Shown here: in pieces, positions 51,311 through 59,773 of the stretch
Layout of the letters: every line of letters starts with the position of its first letter
How positions within the stretch are numbered: position 1 is the first letter of the stretch
Assembly (NCBI GenBank): GCA_913775715.1
Contig: CAJYMC010000007.1
Span: 620,001 to 684,000, forward strand
Length of the DNA: 64,000 nucleotides
From: an uncultured Exiguobacterium sp.
Lineage (GTDB): Bacteria; Bacillota; Bacilli; Exiguobacteriales; Exiguobacteriaceae
Direction: 5' to 3'
Notes under the pieces: generated by a model
Databases searched by the model: none
What the model was told of the DNA's origin: nothing
What the model saw: only the letters and a program-made list of their open reading frames with translations
Made by a program: the position numbers and the translations under genes

Positions 51311-52513
51311 TTAAATATGAAATGGATGGATTAATAAACCACTCCGAAGTTTCGGTTCGAACCAAGTCGACTTTGGTGGCATCACTTCTCCGGCATCAGC
51401 AACTGCCATTAAGTCTTCGATTGATGTCGGATGCAAGTGGAAGGCGACAGCAGCGTGTCCCGCGTCGACGATCTGCGCAAGACCGGCATATCCCTTGTGA
51501 CCACCAACGAACTGGATTCGTGCGTCCGTCCGTGGATCTTCGATACCGAGTAACGGTGTCAACAACTCTTCTTGTAAAATCGAGACGTCGAGATTTGTTT
51601 TCGTCCCTATTCGTTTAGAATCGTACGAAAGAGTATACCATTGCTGGCTGAGATACATCTCGATTTGATGAGGCTTCGTTTGTTTGGCACGTCCTTTTGT
51701 AATCGTAAAGCGATGGGCTAATCGTTCGAGGAAGTCAACGACGGATTGACCGTACAAATCTTCAACGACGCGATGGTAACCGAGAATCCGTAATTGATCC
51801 TGCGGGAAAGAGACGCCAAGAAAACGTTGTGCTTCCTCCTGATCCGTCCGACTGGCAGCAATGGCTGCCGCTGCCGCACGATGGTGCCCATCAGCGATAT
51901 AGAGAGCGTCGTGACGGGCGAACTGGCTTCCAATCGTCAACAGATGATTGCGGTCGATGACTTTAAAAATCCGGTGCGTGATCCCATCGACAGTAAAGTC
52001 ATACAGGGGATCAGCTGCAGTAATCGTCGTGACGATTGCTTCGAGTTGTTCATCCGTCTGATGCGCAAGTAAAATCGGTCCCGTGTGTGCTTGTAACTGC
52101 TCGACGTGTCGCAAACGGTCGCGCTCTTTATCCGGACGTGTGAATTCATGTTTACGAATTTGATTCGTCTCATAATCACTGACGGCAACACATCCAACGA
52201 AACCGGATTGCGTATGCGTTCCATCTGACAACTGATAAATGTAATACGTCTCGTCCAGATCGAGCTGTAAGATGCCGTTTGTTTGACTCTCTTCGAAAGC
52301 AAGCGCTGCTTGCTGATAAACGCGTGGATCATCTTCAGCAATCAATGACGGAAGGGTAGCTTCTGCTTTATCAATCCGTAAAAAAGACAGCGGATGACGC
52401 CGAATCTCAGAACGTGCTTCTTCGCGGGAATAGACATCATAGGGCAGGGCAGCGAAGTCTGCCGCATATTTTGAATCCGGTCGTAACGCCGCAAACGGTT
52501 CAAACGTTGGCAT
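51311..52513 (-). CDS. DUF1015 protein, third gene of the serine operon
   Basis: 400 residues of the DUF1015 family: N-terminal FEPFAALRPDSKYAADFAALPYDVYSREEAR, central RKHEFTRPDKERDRLRHVEQLQAHTGPILL, and YIADGHHRAAAAAI with the hallmark DGHHR (about 208-212). DGHHR/DGHTR motifs occur in ParB/sulfiredoxin-fold enzymes, including the free-serine kinases SbnI and SerK. DUF1015 genes often sit beside serA and serC, as here. No serB phosphatase is seen in the window, so a phosphoserine-related catalytic role is a fair inference but unproven. ATG 52513 has AAGGAG 8 nt upstream. 14 nt behind serA. Confidence 0.85.
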   Translation of the reverse strand: MPTFEPFAALRPDSKYAADFAALPYDVYSREEARSEIRRHPLSFLRIDKAEATLPSLIAEDDPRVYQQAALAFEESQTNGILQLDLDETYYIYQLSDGTHTQSGFVGCVAVSDYETNQIRKHEFTRPDKERDRLRHVEQLQAHTGPILLAHQTDEQLEAIVTTITAADPLYDFTVDGITHRIFKVIDRNHLLTIGSQFARHDALYIADGHHRAAAAAIAASRTDQEEAQRFLGVSFPQDQLRILGYHRVVEDLYGQSVVDFLERLAHRFTITKGRAKQTKPHQIEMYLSQQWYTLSYDSKRIGTKTNLDVSILQEELLTPLLGIEDPRTDARIQFVGGHKGYAGLAQIVDAGHAAVAFHLHPTSIEDLMAVADAGEVMPPKSTWFEPKLRSGLLIHPFHI

Positions 52514-52527
52514 GGGGATCACTCCTT

Positions 52528-53685
52528 TTAAAGTAGACGTGTTTTCAAGACGCCAGGAATCTGATTCAGTCGATCGAGCGAAATTATCTCGTCCGCATGG
52601 TTATCGATATCGATAATTGTATAGGCAATCGCATCTTTACTACCATTGATCATATTCGCGATATTGATCGACTCTTGCGCTAACACCGAGGCGATTTGAC
52701 CGACCATATTCGGAATGTTGTGGTGAGCAATCGTAATCCGTCGTTTTCCGGTGAATGGTAACTCGACGGCTGGGAAATTGACAGCATTGCGGATGTTTCC
52801 TGTCTCAAGGAACAGACGCAGTTGATCGACCGCCATGATGGCACAGTTTTCCTCCGCTTCACTTGTTGATGCTCCGATATGTGGTAAAGCAATGACTCGG
52901 GGGAGGGACAAGATGAAGGCGTTCGGGAAATCTGTCACATAGTTCGCCAGACGACCCGACCGGAGTACGTCTGCTAACGCTTGTTCGTCAACGAGTTCGC
53001 CACGCGAGAAGTTGAGTAGGGTCGCGCCATGTTTCATCTTCGAGAAGAGTGACGCATTGAGCAAACCCGTCGTCGTGTCAACGAGTGGCAGATGCAACGT
53101 GATGTAGTCACTTGTCGCGAGGAGATCCTCAAGCTGTGTCGCTCGCTGAATTTGATTCGAGACGCGCCAAGCGGACTCAACGGACATGTGTGGATCATAT
53201 CCTGTGACGGTCATGCCAAGCTCGTGGAGAGTGTTGGCTAAGTTTGCCCCAATCGCCCCAAGTCCAACGATTCCGATTCGTTTCCCAAGTAATTCGGTTC
53301 CGACGAATTGCTTTTTGTTCGCTTCGATCCGCTCCGGAATATCCGGTCCGCGTAAGTTGTTCGTCCAAAGCAGACTTGGGACGAGTTTTCGAGCAGTCAG
53401 AAACAAACTGCCGATGACAAGTTCCTTGACGGCATTTGCATTAGCACCTGGCGTCGAAAAGACGGGAATCCCGCGGTTTGCGAGTTGAACAAGTGGAATC
53501 GTATTGACACCGACGCCGGCTCGGGCGACGGCCTTGAGGCTATCCGGAAAGCGCATATCATGTAAATCCTTGCTGCGGACGAGAAAGGCGTCTGGCTGTT
53601 CCGTTTCTCGCTGGACGTGATAGTCGTCTGTGAATCGTTTTAATCCTTTGTCTGATAAATCATTCCATAGTTGGATTTGATACAT
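52528..53685 (-). CDS. serA: D-3-phosphoglycerate dehydrogenase, short ACT form
   Basis: 385 residues. Oxidises 3-phosphoglycerate to 3-phosphohydroxypyruvate, the first step of serine synthesis. ARAGVGVNTIPLVQLANRGIPVFSTPGANANAVKELVIG, Rossmann GKRIGIVGLGAIGANLANTLHELG, catalytic NFSRGELVD (Arg) and LPHIGASTSEAE (His). A C-terminal ACT domain (RRITIAHHNIPNMVGQIASVLAQESINIANMINGS, about 310-385) may sense serine. It lacks the extra ASB domain of B. subtilis SerA (525), so it is the shorter class. TAAATG: its start follows the serC stop directly. Confidence 0.92.
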   Translation of the reverse strand: MYQIQLWNDLSDKGLKRFTDDYHVQRETEQPDAFLVRSKDLHDMRFPDSLKAVARAGVGVNTIPLVQLANRGIPVFSTPGANANAVKELVIGSLFLTARKLVPSLLWTNNLRGPDIPERIEANKKQFVGTELLGKRIGIVGLGAIGANLANTLHELGMTVTGYDPHMSVESAWRVSNQIQRATQLEDLLATSDYITLHLPLVDTTTGLLNASLFSKMKHGATLLNFSRGELVDEQALADVLRSGRLANYVTDFPNAFILSLPRVIALPHIGASTSEAEENCAIMAVDQLRLFLETGNIRNAVNFPAVELPFTGKRRITIAHHNIPNMVGQIASVLAQESINIANMINGSKDAIAYTIIDIDNHADEIISLDRLNQIPGVLKTRLL

Positions 53686-54750
53686 TTAACGTTCCCCCTG
53701 TTCAAAACGGTGCATGATGTGAATCAGTGCCGTAACCCCTTCGGTCGGCATCGCATTGTAGAGACTTGCACGCATTCCACCAATCGAGCGGTGACCGGCA
53801 AGATTGATTAAACCGTGACGCGCAGCGAAGTTCAAGAAAGCAGCGTCCTCTGAATCACGTCCGGTCGAGAATGGAATGTTCATCCGGCTTCGATCCTTGA
53901 CGGCTACATGGTTATGAAAAAGCTCGGATTGATCAATTGCTTCATATAACATACGTGCTTGTAAGATGTTTCGTGCCGCGATCGTCTCGAGTCCCGTTTC
54001 TTCAATCCAATCGAGAACTAACTTCGTCATATACAGACTAAACGTCGGTGGCGTGTTATAAAGAGATCGCTGTTTTGCATGGATGTCATACCGTAAGTAG
54101 GCACCGATCGTGTCAGGAACACGATCAAGCAACTCGTTCTTCACGATGACGACCGTTAAACCAGCGACACCAAGGTTTTTTTGAGCACCAGCATACAACA
54201 CATCGAATGACTCGATTGGCAATGATTCAGACAAAATCGAAGAAGAGACGTCTGCGACGAGTGGCACATCGACGTGAGGCGGTGTCTGATACGTCGTCCC
54301 TTCGAGCGTGTTGTTCCAAGTGATGTGCAGATAGTCGGCAGTTGATGTGAACGGACCTTCCGGAATGAAGCGATATCCGTGATCAGCGGAAGAGGCGAGC
54401 ACATTGACCGAGGCGTACCGTTTGGCATCTGCAATCGCCTTCGTTGACCAGCCGCCAGTATCGATGAAATCAATTCGTCCGGTCTTCGTCGCCAGATTTT
54501 GCGGTAACATCGCGAACTGAAGTGTAGCTCCTCCTTGAAGAAACAATACGGAGTACGAATCGGGAATCGACATCAGTCTCCGTAAGGATTGTTCAGCTGC
54601 CTCCCGAATCGATTCGAAGATTGGCGAACGATGACTCATTTCAAGAACGGATTGTCCTGAATTTTCATAATCGAGTAGTTCAGATTGAGCCTTCAATAAG
54701 ACCGGGGCAGGAAGGACTGCAGGACCGGCAGAGAAGTTATAAACCGTCAT
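53686..54750 (-). CDS. serC: Phosphoserine aminotransferase
   Basis: 354 residues. Converts phosphohydroxypyruvate and glutamate to phosphoserine. N-terminal VYNFSAGPAVLPAPVLLKAQSELLDYENSGQSVLEMSHRS, LFLQGGATLQFAMLP, the PLP lysine in YAGAQKNLGVAGLTVVIV, and C-terminal GHRSIGGMRASLYNAMPTEGV. Length is the family norm (about 360). ATG 54750 follows AAGGAG. First gene of serC-serA-DUF1015. Confidence 0.95.
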   Translation of the reverse strand: MTVYNFSAGPAVLPAPVLLKAQSELLDYENSGQSVLEMSHRSPIFESIREAAEQSLRRLMSIPDSYSVLFLQGGATLQFAMLPQNLATKTGRIDFIDTGGWSTKAIADAKRYASVNVLASSADHGYRFIPEGPFTSTADYLHITWNNTLEGTTYQTPPHVDVPLVADVSSSILSESLPIESFDVLYAGAQKNLGVAGLTVVIVKNELLDRVPDTIGAYLRYDIHAKQRSLYNTPPTFSLYMTKLVLDWIEETGLETIAARNILQARMLYEAIDQSELFHNHVAVKDRSRMNIPFSTGRDSEDAAFLNFAARHGLINLAGHRSIGGMRASLYNAMPTEGVTALIHIMHRFEQGER

Positions 54751-54794
54751 GAGGAACACTCCTTCTTGAATTTTCAGAAAATATGTACCACTCA

Positions 54795-54823
54795 AGTGTA
54801 ACGGAATGAAAAATGAGAAGCAA
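54795..54823 (-). promoter_or_regulatory. Probable promoter of the serC operon
   Basis: Reverse strand TTGCTT (54818-54823), 17-nt spacer, TACACT (54795-54800), each 4/6. No T-box leader is present between it and serC. Confidence 0.45.
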
Positions 54824-54851
54824 TTCCAACTGACGATGAATGGAACATGAA

Positions 54852-54890
54852 AACAAAAAACACCCCTTGAATCCGTTACGACGGATCAAG
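54852..54890 (-). terminator. Terminator of the NTF2-like gene
   Basis: Stem CTTGAATCCGT (54866-54876)/ACGGATCAAG (54881-54890) with one bulge; T-run on the reverse strand. The stem includes the stop codon at 54876-54878. Confidence 0.75.
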
Positions 54891-55241
54891 AGATGTCAAT
54901 TGACCAAAGTGCCATTTCCAACCATCTGACGTAGCACGATAGATGGATACGACACGGAAACGACCAACGTATTGAGTTGTCCCGTATTCAAATCGGTCTT
55001 CTGTCAAACTATACTGGATTGCCGTATCTTCGAAATGATCAATGTATGAAAAATCATCGGTCCGGGATAACCAGCGGATGTTTGCAGGATCCACGTAATG
55101 ATCGAGGTAGGTCTCGGCATCAAATGACCGCCCTAACGCATCGATGAACGTAAATTCGGGAGATAATAGAGGCGAGACTTGTGTTAGGTCGCCTTTAAGC
55201 ATAGCCTCTTGAAGGTGTTGCATGGTTTGTTCAAGTGTCAT
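54876..55241 (-). CDS. NTF2-like/SnoaL-type (DUF4440-like) small protein
   Basis: 121 residues: MTLEQTMQHLQEAMLKGDLTQVSPLLSPEFTFIDALGRSFDAETYLDHY ... AIQYSLTEDRFEYGTTQYVGRFRVVSIYRATSDGWKWHFGQLTSL. Helix-helix-strand followed by four strands with a terminal RVVSIYR...WKWHFGQ is the NTF2-like cone fold; many such proteins have unknown ligands. ATG 55241 with AAAGGAG 7 nt upstream; the upstream frame is not coding. Between serC and the cold-shock gene; its terminator precedes the serC promoter. Confidence 0.78.
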   Translation of the reverse strand: MTLEQTMQHLQEAMLKGDLTQVSPLLSPEFTFIDALGRSFDAETYLDHYVDPANIRWLSRTDDFSYIDHFEDTAIQYSLTEDRFEYGTTQYVGRFRVVSIYRATSDGWKWHFGQLTSLDPS

Positions 55242-55290
55242 ATTACATCTCCTTTCTTCCTGAATCGCTAGTGTAGCATATATAAACACA

Positions 55291-55317
55291 AAAAAAGACC
55301 CTGCGTGAGCAGGGTCT
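55291..55317 (-). terminator. Terminator of the cold-shock gene
   Basis: 9-bp stem AGACCCTGC/GCAGGGTCT with GTGA/TCAC loop and seven T on the reverse strand. Confidence 0.9.
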
Positions 55318-55325
55318 AAAGGAAA

Positions 55326-55526
55326 TTAAAGTTTTACAACGTTAGTTGCTTGTGGTCCGCGTTGACCTTCTTCAACTTCGAAAGAAACCTCTTGACCTTC
55401 GTCAAGTGATTTGAAACCTTCAGATTGGATTGCTGAGAAGTGTACGAATACGTCGTCTCCGCTTTCGCGCTCGATGAAGCCGAATCCTTTTTCTGCGTTA
55501 AACCATTTTACTTTACCTTGTTCCAT
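55326..55526 (-). CDS. Cold-shock protein (CspA/CspB family)
   Basis: 66 residues, a single OB-fold cold-shock domain: [34 protein letters not shown] with RNP1 (KGFGFIE) and RNP2 (VFVHF), ending [10 protein letters not shown]. Binds single-stranded RNA and DNA as an RNA chaperone. AGGAGG 9 nt before ATG 55526. The leader is about 105 nt, as usual for cold-regulated csp mRNAs, from an extended -10 promoter. Confidence 0.96.
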   Translation of the reverse strand: MEQGKVKWFNAEKGFGFIERESGDDVFVHFSAIQSEGFKSLDEGQEVSFEVEEGQRGPQATNVVKL

Positions 55527-55639
55527 GTGTATTGCCTCCTGCGTGTGACTGGCACACTGATTATTACTACCGTGATCAATTTCATCGAATATAAAGTGAA
55601 ACACTTCGTATCTCCACCGAACAACAATAATTACTTAAT

Positions 55640-55648
55640 AATATAGCA
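55640..55648 (-). promoter_or_regulatory. Extended -10 promoter of the cold-shock gene
   Basis: Reverse strand TGCTATATT (TG-N plus -10 TATATT) with no good -35. It gives a 5' leader of about 105 nt. Confidence 0.5.
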
Positions 55649-55676
55649 TGCCTGTATCGAAAAAGAAAGGACAAAA

Positions 55677-55704
55677 CAAAAAAAGAACAAACGAAGCTGT
55701 TCTT
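55677..55704 (-). terminator. Terminator of the sigma-like gene
   Basis: Reverse strand stem AAGAACA/TGTTCTT (55698-55704 with 55683-55689) then T-rich tail. Confidence 0.65.
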
Positions 55705-55769
55705 CTCTGAATAAAGCATACAATTAAAGGGTTCATTCTGCTCATGTCGAAAGAGAATAACTGATTCTT

Positions 55770-56030
55770 TCAACGAGTCGGAATATGTTCTCTTTTACTA
55801 CTGAGTTGTCGTAATGTATGCAAAATGAATCCTTGAAAGTTCGGATAACGTGTCGGTTGTTCCCAAACAGTTCTGAATAGTTGCGTCATCGCGGAATGAA
55901 TGAGTGCATCTTCCACTTGTGTGCGACGGAACAGAAGAAAGAGTGTTTTTTCGTAACGATCGTATAATCGTTCTAACGCGACAGGGTCGCGTTGTTTGAT
56001 TTGATTGAGCAAATCAGTGTCTGAATACAT
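55770..56030 (-). CDS. Sigma-70 region 2-only protein (ECF-like)
   Basis: 86 residues. TDLLNQIKQRDPVALERLYDRYEKTLFLLFRRTQVEDALIHSAMTQLFRTVWEQPTRYPNFQGFILHTLRQLSSKRE follows region 2 of ECF sigma factors (D-x-x-A-hydrophobic-LYDRY, later FxxVW...F..WL/ILxTLR), but the DEA/DAEDL-type core is weak and region 4, which reads the -35, is absent: translation stops right after region 2. AAGGAG 7 nt before the ATG and its own terminator suggest a real gene and not a remnant. It could be a half sigma factor, an RNA-polymerase-binding protein or a truncated gene. Confidence 0.65.
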   Translation of the reverse strand: MYSDTDLLNQIKQRDPVALERLYDRYEKTLFLLFRRTQVEDALIHSAMTQLFRTVWEQPTRYPNFQGFILHTLRQLSSKREHIPTR

Positions 56031-56174
56031 AAGTCACTCCTTCTTCGACAGTTTTCTCTATAGTATGCTGTCACTGTAATGTAATGAAACTATTATGTAG
56101 ATTCCCGATACATGAATTATGAAACACGCAAACTTCTTGAACTAAAGATAATAATGGAAATGGAGGAGCTTTAT

Positions 56175-56732
56175 ATGTTTCCTGTATACATTCGTCCGTA
56201 CATCTTGGAAGATGCAGCGGCGGTCCTTGAGGTGAACTTACGAAATCGTGATCACTTTGAATACTGGATGCCAATCAAGCCGCCACCAGAACAATACACG
56301 ATCGAAGGGCAACGAGAACGGATTTATCGTCACCAAGAGTTGATGCGTCAAGATGCTTATTATGCGTATGGTGTCTTTTTATCTGAGACCGACCAGTTGA
56401 TTGGGGATGTTTCGGCGATGTTCGTTCAACGTGGACCAGCGGAGACGTGTATGATTGGCTACCAGTTGGATGCCGCCTATGGTGGAAAAGGATACATGGC
56501 TCAAGCGGTCGGATTATTTGTCGATCATTTATTTGATGTCCACCAGTTCCACCGGATCCGAGCTGAAGTCATGCCGGAGAATATCGGCTCGATCCGTGTC
56601 CTTGAGAAAGTTGGATTTCGTAAAGAAGGAATCGCGAAACAAAATCTCTTCATCAACGATGCCTGGGAAGACTTTATTTTGTTTGCTCTATTAAAAGAAG
56701 ACCGAGAGGAGTCAAAACATGCCAATCTCTGA
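56175..56732 (+). CDS. RimJ/RimL-type GNAT acetyltransferase
   Basis: 185 residues. YIRPYILEDAAAVLEVNLRNRDHFEYWMP, IGDVSAMFVQRGPAETCMIGYQLDAAYGGKGYMAQAVGLFVDHLFD (motif A with GGKGYM) and RIRAEVMPENIGSIRVLEKVGFRKEGIAKQNLFINDAWEDFILFAL are the standard blocks of ribosomal-protein or spermidine-type N-acetyltransferases. The target is unknown; relatives modify ribosomal protein L12/S5 N-termini. ATG 56175 has GGAGG 8 nt upstream. It overlaps the NUDIX gene by 14 nt, so they form an operon. Confidence 0.87.
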   Translation: MFPVYIRPYILEDAAAVLEVNLRNRDHFEYWMPIKPPPEQYTIEGQRERIYRHQELMRQDAYYAYGVFLSETDQLIGDVSAMFVQRGPAETCMIGYQLDAAYGGKGYMAQAVGLFVDHLFDVHQFHRIRAEVMPENIGSIRVLEKVGFRKEGIAKQNLFINDAWEDFILFALLKEDREESKHANL

Positions 56733-57225
56733 TTACTATGCTAATCTGCGCCAACTTGTCGGAACGCAACGTCTTTTTACACCATGCGTCGCAGCGATCA
56801 TTCGAAACGAAGCAGGTCACATCCTCTTTCAGGATCCAGGAGGTCCGTTTTGGAGTTTGCCTGCTGGAGCGATCGAACTGGGAGAATCTCCTGCGCAAGC
56901 AGTCATTCGCGAAGTCTATGAAGAAACGGGGCTATTCGTCCGGCCGGTTCGTCTGATTGCGACCTTCGGTGGAGAGTCGTTTCGTTTGACGTACCCAGAT
57001 GGAAACGAAGTTGAATACGTAGCGACGGTATTCGAGTGTGAGGTTGTCGGGGGAACGCTCGAAGCGATCGATGGAGAATCGAAACAACTGGCATATTTTC
57101 CAAAACAGGAGCGTCCTCCTCTAGCACTCCCTTATCCTGATCATGTGTTTGAAGCATCCGAAGCAACAAGCTATTTTGACTGGGAAGAACATTGGTTGAC
57201 AGATTTACAACAACAAAACCAGTAA
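56719..57225 (+). CDS. NUDIX hydrolase
   Basis: 168 residues. The Nudix box GAIELGESPAQAVIREVYEETGL (G-x5-E-x7-R-E-U-x-E-E-x-G-U) is complete, in the frame FWSLPAGAIELGE. It hydrolyses nucleoside-diphosphate-linked compounds; substrate not identifiable. GAGGAG 7 nt before the ATG, inside the end of the GNAT gene. No clear terminator follows. Confidence 0.9.
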   Translation: MPISDYYANLRQLVGTQRLFTPCVAAIIRNEAGHILFQDPGGPFWSLPAGAIELGESPAQAVIREVYEETGLFVRPVRLIATFGGESFRLTYPDGNEVEYVATVFECEVVGGTLEAIDGESKQLAYFPKQERPPLALPYPDHVFEASEATSYFDWEEHWLTDLQQQNQ

Positions 57226-57293
57226 AAACCGAACATTTAATTGGTGTTATCTGAATAAAGTTCTTGAAAAACCTTAAAAACGCGAAAATTTCT

Positions 57294-57322
57294 TTGACAC
57301 TATGAGGACAGTTCGTTATAGT
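57294..57322 (+). promoter_or_regulatory. Sigma-A promoter of guaC
   Basis: TTGACA (57294-57299), 17-nt spacer, TATAGT (57317-57322). The leader of about 57 nt contains a small GGCGA/TCGCC hairpin. Confidence 0.8.
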
Positions 57323-57385
57323 AGTCAAGGGGCGAATGATTATCGCCAATATATTAAAAAATATTCGTAATTAGAGGTGTTATTC

Positions 57386-58369
57386 ATGGATGTAGTATTC
57401 GATTATGAAGATATTCAATTAATTCCAGCAAAATCAATCGTTGGTAGTCGTTCGGAATGTGATACGTCAGTCGAGTTCGGTGGTCGTCGTTTCAAGCTTC
57501 CGGTCGTACCGGCGAACATGCAAACGATCATTGATGAATCGATTGCTTTGTTTTTAGCGGAAGGCGATTATTTCTATATCATGCATCGATTCGAACCCGC
57601 TCGTCGTTTGGCTTTCGTTCGTATGATGCAAGAGCGCCAACTGTTCGCTTCAATTAGCGTCGGTGTCAAGGAAGAGGAATATCAGCTGATCGAACAGCTC
57701 GCAGCAGAAGGGCTGACTCCGGAATACATCACGATTGATATCGCACACGGTCATTCGGAAGCCGTCATTCAAATGATTCGCCACATCAAGTCGCTTCTAC
57801 CTGCAAGTTTCGTCATCGCTGGTAACGTCGGGACACCGGAAGCGGTGCGTGAACTTGAGAATGCGGGAGCCGATGCAACGAAGGTCGGGATCGGACCAGG
57901 TAAAGTGTGTATCACGAAGATTAAGACAGGATTTGGTACAGGTGGTTGGCAACTCGCGGCACTTCGTTGGTGTGCAAAAGCAGCAAGTAAACCGATTATT
58001 GCGGATGGTGGGATTCGGACGCATGGCGATATCGCGAAGTCAGTCCGGTTCGGTGCGTCGATGGTCATGATCGGTTCACTCTTCGCAGGGCATGAAGAAT
58101 CGCCTGGTGAGACACATGAAGTGGACGGAGTGCTCGTCAAGGAATATTTCGGTTCTGCTTCTGAGTTCCAAAAAGGGGAACGCAAGAACGTTGAAGGAAA
58201 GAAGATGTTCGTCGAGCATAAAGGGAGTCTTGTGGATACGTTGATTGAGATGGAGCAAGATTTACAATCGGCAATTTCGTATGCTGGCGGGAATAAATTG
58301 CAAGCGATTCGGACGGTCGACTACGTCGTCGTCAAGAACTCGATCTTTAACGGTGATAAAGTATATTAA
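57386..58369 (+). CDS. guaC: GMP reductase
   Basis: 327 residues. NADPH-dependent conversion of GMP to IMP in purine salvage. IMPDH/GMPR barrel: [41 protein letters not shown], the catalytic loop [31 protein letters not shown] with the thioimidate Cys, and [34 protein letters not shown]. No CBS domains, as expected for the short GuaC form (B. subtilis 326). ATG 57386 behind AGAGGTG. Own promoter and terminator. Confidence 0.95.
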   Translation: MDVVFDYEDIQLIPAKSIVGSRSECDTSVEFGGRRFKLPVVPANMQTIIDESIALFLAEGDYFYIMHRFEPARRLAFVRMMQERQLFASISVGVKEEEYQLIEQLAAEGLTPEYITIDIAHGHSEAVIQMIRHIKSLLPASFVIAGNVGTPEAVRELENAGADATKVGIGPGKVCITKIKTGFGTGGWQLAALRWCAKAASKPIIADGGIRTHGDIAKSVRFGASMVMIGSLFAGHEESPGETHEVDGVLVKEYFGSASEFQKGERKNVEGKKMFVEHKGSLVDTLIEMEQDLQSAISYAGGNKLQAIRTVDYVVVKNSIFNGDKVY

Positions 58370-58376
58370 AATGATC

Positions 58377-58407
58377 AGTTCGCTCTTAACGGAGCGGACT
58401 TTTTTTG
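58377..58407 (+). terminator. Terminator of guaC
   Basis: 9-bp stem AGTTCGCTC/GAGCGGACT (one G-T) followed by seven T. Confidence 0.85.
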
Positions 58408-58492
58408 TTTCTTTAGCATAACTCTTCCATAGGAGGGGTATACATCAAATGGACCAAAAGATTCGGAATATTTTGGATAGGGAGTGATTGAC

Positions 58493-59773
58493 ATGCTATT
58501 TGAAACGACATCGTACTTAATCGAAAAATTTGCCACTGTTCGTAATCAAACAATTGCCTTGATTGAACCGCTCGAAGCAGAAGACTTCATCATTCAAGCG
58601 AGTTCAGACGTGAGTCCGCCGAAATGGCACATCGCTCATACGACCTGGTTTTTTGAACGGATGATACTACAGGAATATAGTGAAGACTATCGTGTTTTCC
58701 ATCCGAAGTACAATTATCTGTTCAATTCATACTACAACTCGATTGGTCCTTACCAGCCTCGTCAACAACGAGGGATGTTGTCACGTCCGACCGTCGAAGA
58801 CATCATTGCTTACCGGGCATATGTCGATGGACAAATGGTCGAGTTCTTGAAGGAAGAACGGACTCCAGAAGACCAACGGAAAATCGAAGCATTAGTCGAG
58901 ATGGGACTACAACACGAACAACAACACCAGGAATTGATCTTGATGGACGTGAAGTATAACTTTTTCACGAATCCGCTGTTACCTGCTTATCAGTCAAAGT
59001 CGTTGGCACCAGATGTGCCTGAAAATACAGTCAATGAAGCATCGTTTATTCAATTCGAGGAAGGACTCGTCGAGATTGGTCATACAGGAGACGGTTTTGC
59101 GTTTGACAACGAGAGTCCACGTCATAAAACGTGGCTGCATCCGTTTGAACTAGCGACGCGTCCTGTCACGAATGGAGAGTATTTAGCGTTCATTGAAGCA
59201 GGGGGTTATGAAAAATCAGAGTATTGGTTATCAGACGGCTTTGCGACGGTTCAAAAAGAAGGCTGGAAAGCCCCGTTATATTGGATGAAGGATGACGCGG
59301 GGGAGTGGACGATCTTTACGATGAACGGTGTCGAACCACTTCGTCTCGATGAACCTGTCTGTCATGTCAGTTTTTATGAGGCGGACGCTTATAGTCGCTT
59401 TATAGGGAAACGCTTGCCGACAGAAGCGGAATGGGAATGGGCTTCTCGCCAAGTCGATTCTGTCACGAAGCGAAATATGATGGGAAGCGGAACCTTCCAT
59501 CCGGTAGCCGTCGAAGAGTCAGAGACGACGCTTGCGAGCATGTTCGGAAACGTCTGGGAGTGGACGTCGAGCGCTTATAGTTCATATCCAGGCAGTAAAC
59601 CGCTTGAAGGAGCACTCGGGGAATACAATGCAAAGTTCATGTGTAATCAAATGGTACTGCGTGGAGGAGCGTGCGTGACGCCTGACGATCACATCCGCGA
59701 GACATACCGCAACTTCTTCCCGCCTGATAAACGTTGGTTATTTGGCGGCTTCCGATTGGCAGGTGACATGTGA
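58493..59773 (+). CDS. egtB: Ergothioneine-type sulfoxide synthase, EgtB family
   Basis: 426 residues. The N-terminal DinB-like domain has the iron ligands: SPPKWHIAHTTWFFE (His49 or His46) and HEQQHQELIL (His141, His145), the HxxxH that with the first His forms the Fe(II) site. The C-terminal formylglycine-generating-enzyme-like domain spans about 195-426 (VEIGHTGDGFAFDNESPRH, GNVWEWTSSAY, MVLRGGACVT, YRNFFPPDKRWLFGGFRLA). EgtB joins a thiol donor to hercynine with O2. No EgtA or EgtC genes accompany it, so the donor may be free cysteine, as in some known EgtBs (inference). ATG 58493 has GGGAG 8 nt upstream. It overlaps egtD. Confidence 0.9.
   Translation: MLFETTSYLIEKFATVRNQTIALIEPLEAEDFIIQASSDVSPPKWHIAHTTWFFERMILQEYSEDYRVFHPKYNYLFNSYYNSIGPYQPRQQRGMLSRPTVEDIIAYRAYVDGQMVEFLKEERTPEDQRKIEALVEMGLQHEQQHQELILMDVKYNFFTNPLLPAYQSKSLAPDVPENTVNEASFIQFEEGLVEIGHTGDGFAFDNESPRHKTWLHPFELATRPVTNGEYLAFIEAGGYEKSEYWLSDGFATVQKEGWKAPLYWMKDDAGEWTIFTMNGVEPLRLDEPVCHVSFYEADAYSRFIGKRLPTEAEWEWASRQVDSVTKRNMMGSGTFHPVAVEESETTLASMFGNVWEWTSSAYSSYPGSKPLEGALGEYNAKFMCNQMVLRGGACVTPDDHIRETYRNFFPPDKRWLFGGFRLAGDM

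Noticed and set aside
57300..57375. PurBox pair upstream of guaC
   Set aside because: Two CGAA-containing strings occur, but both miss key positions of the AWWWCCGAACWWT consensus.
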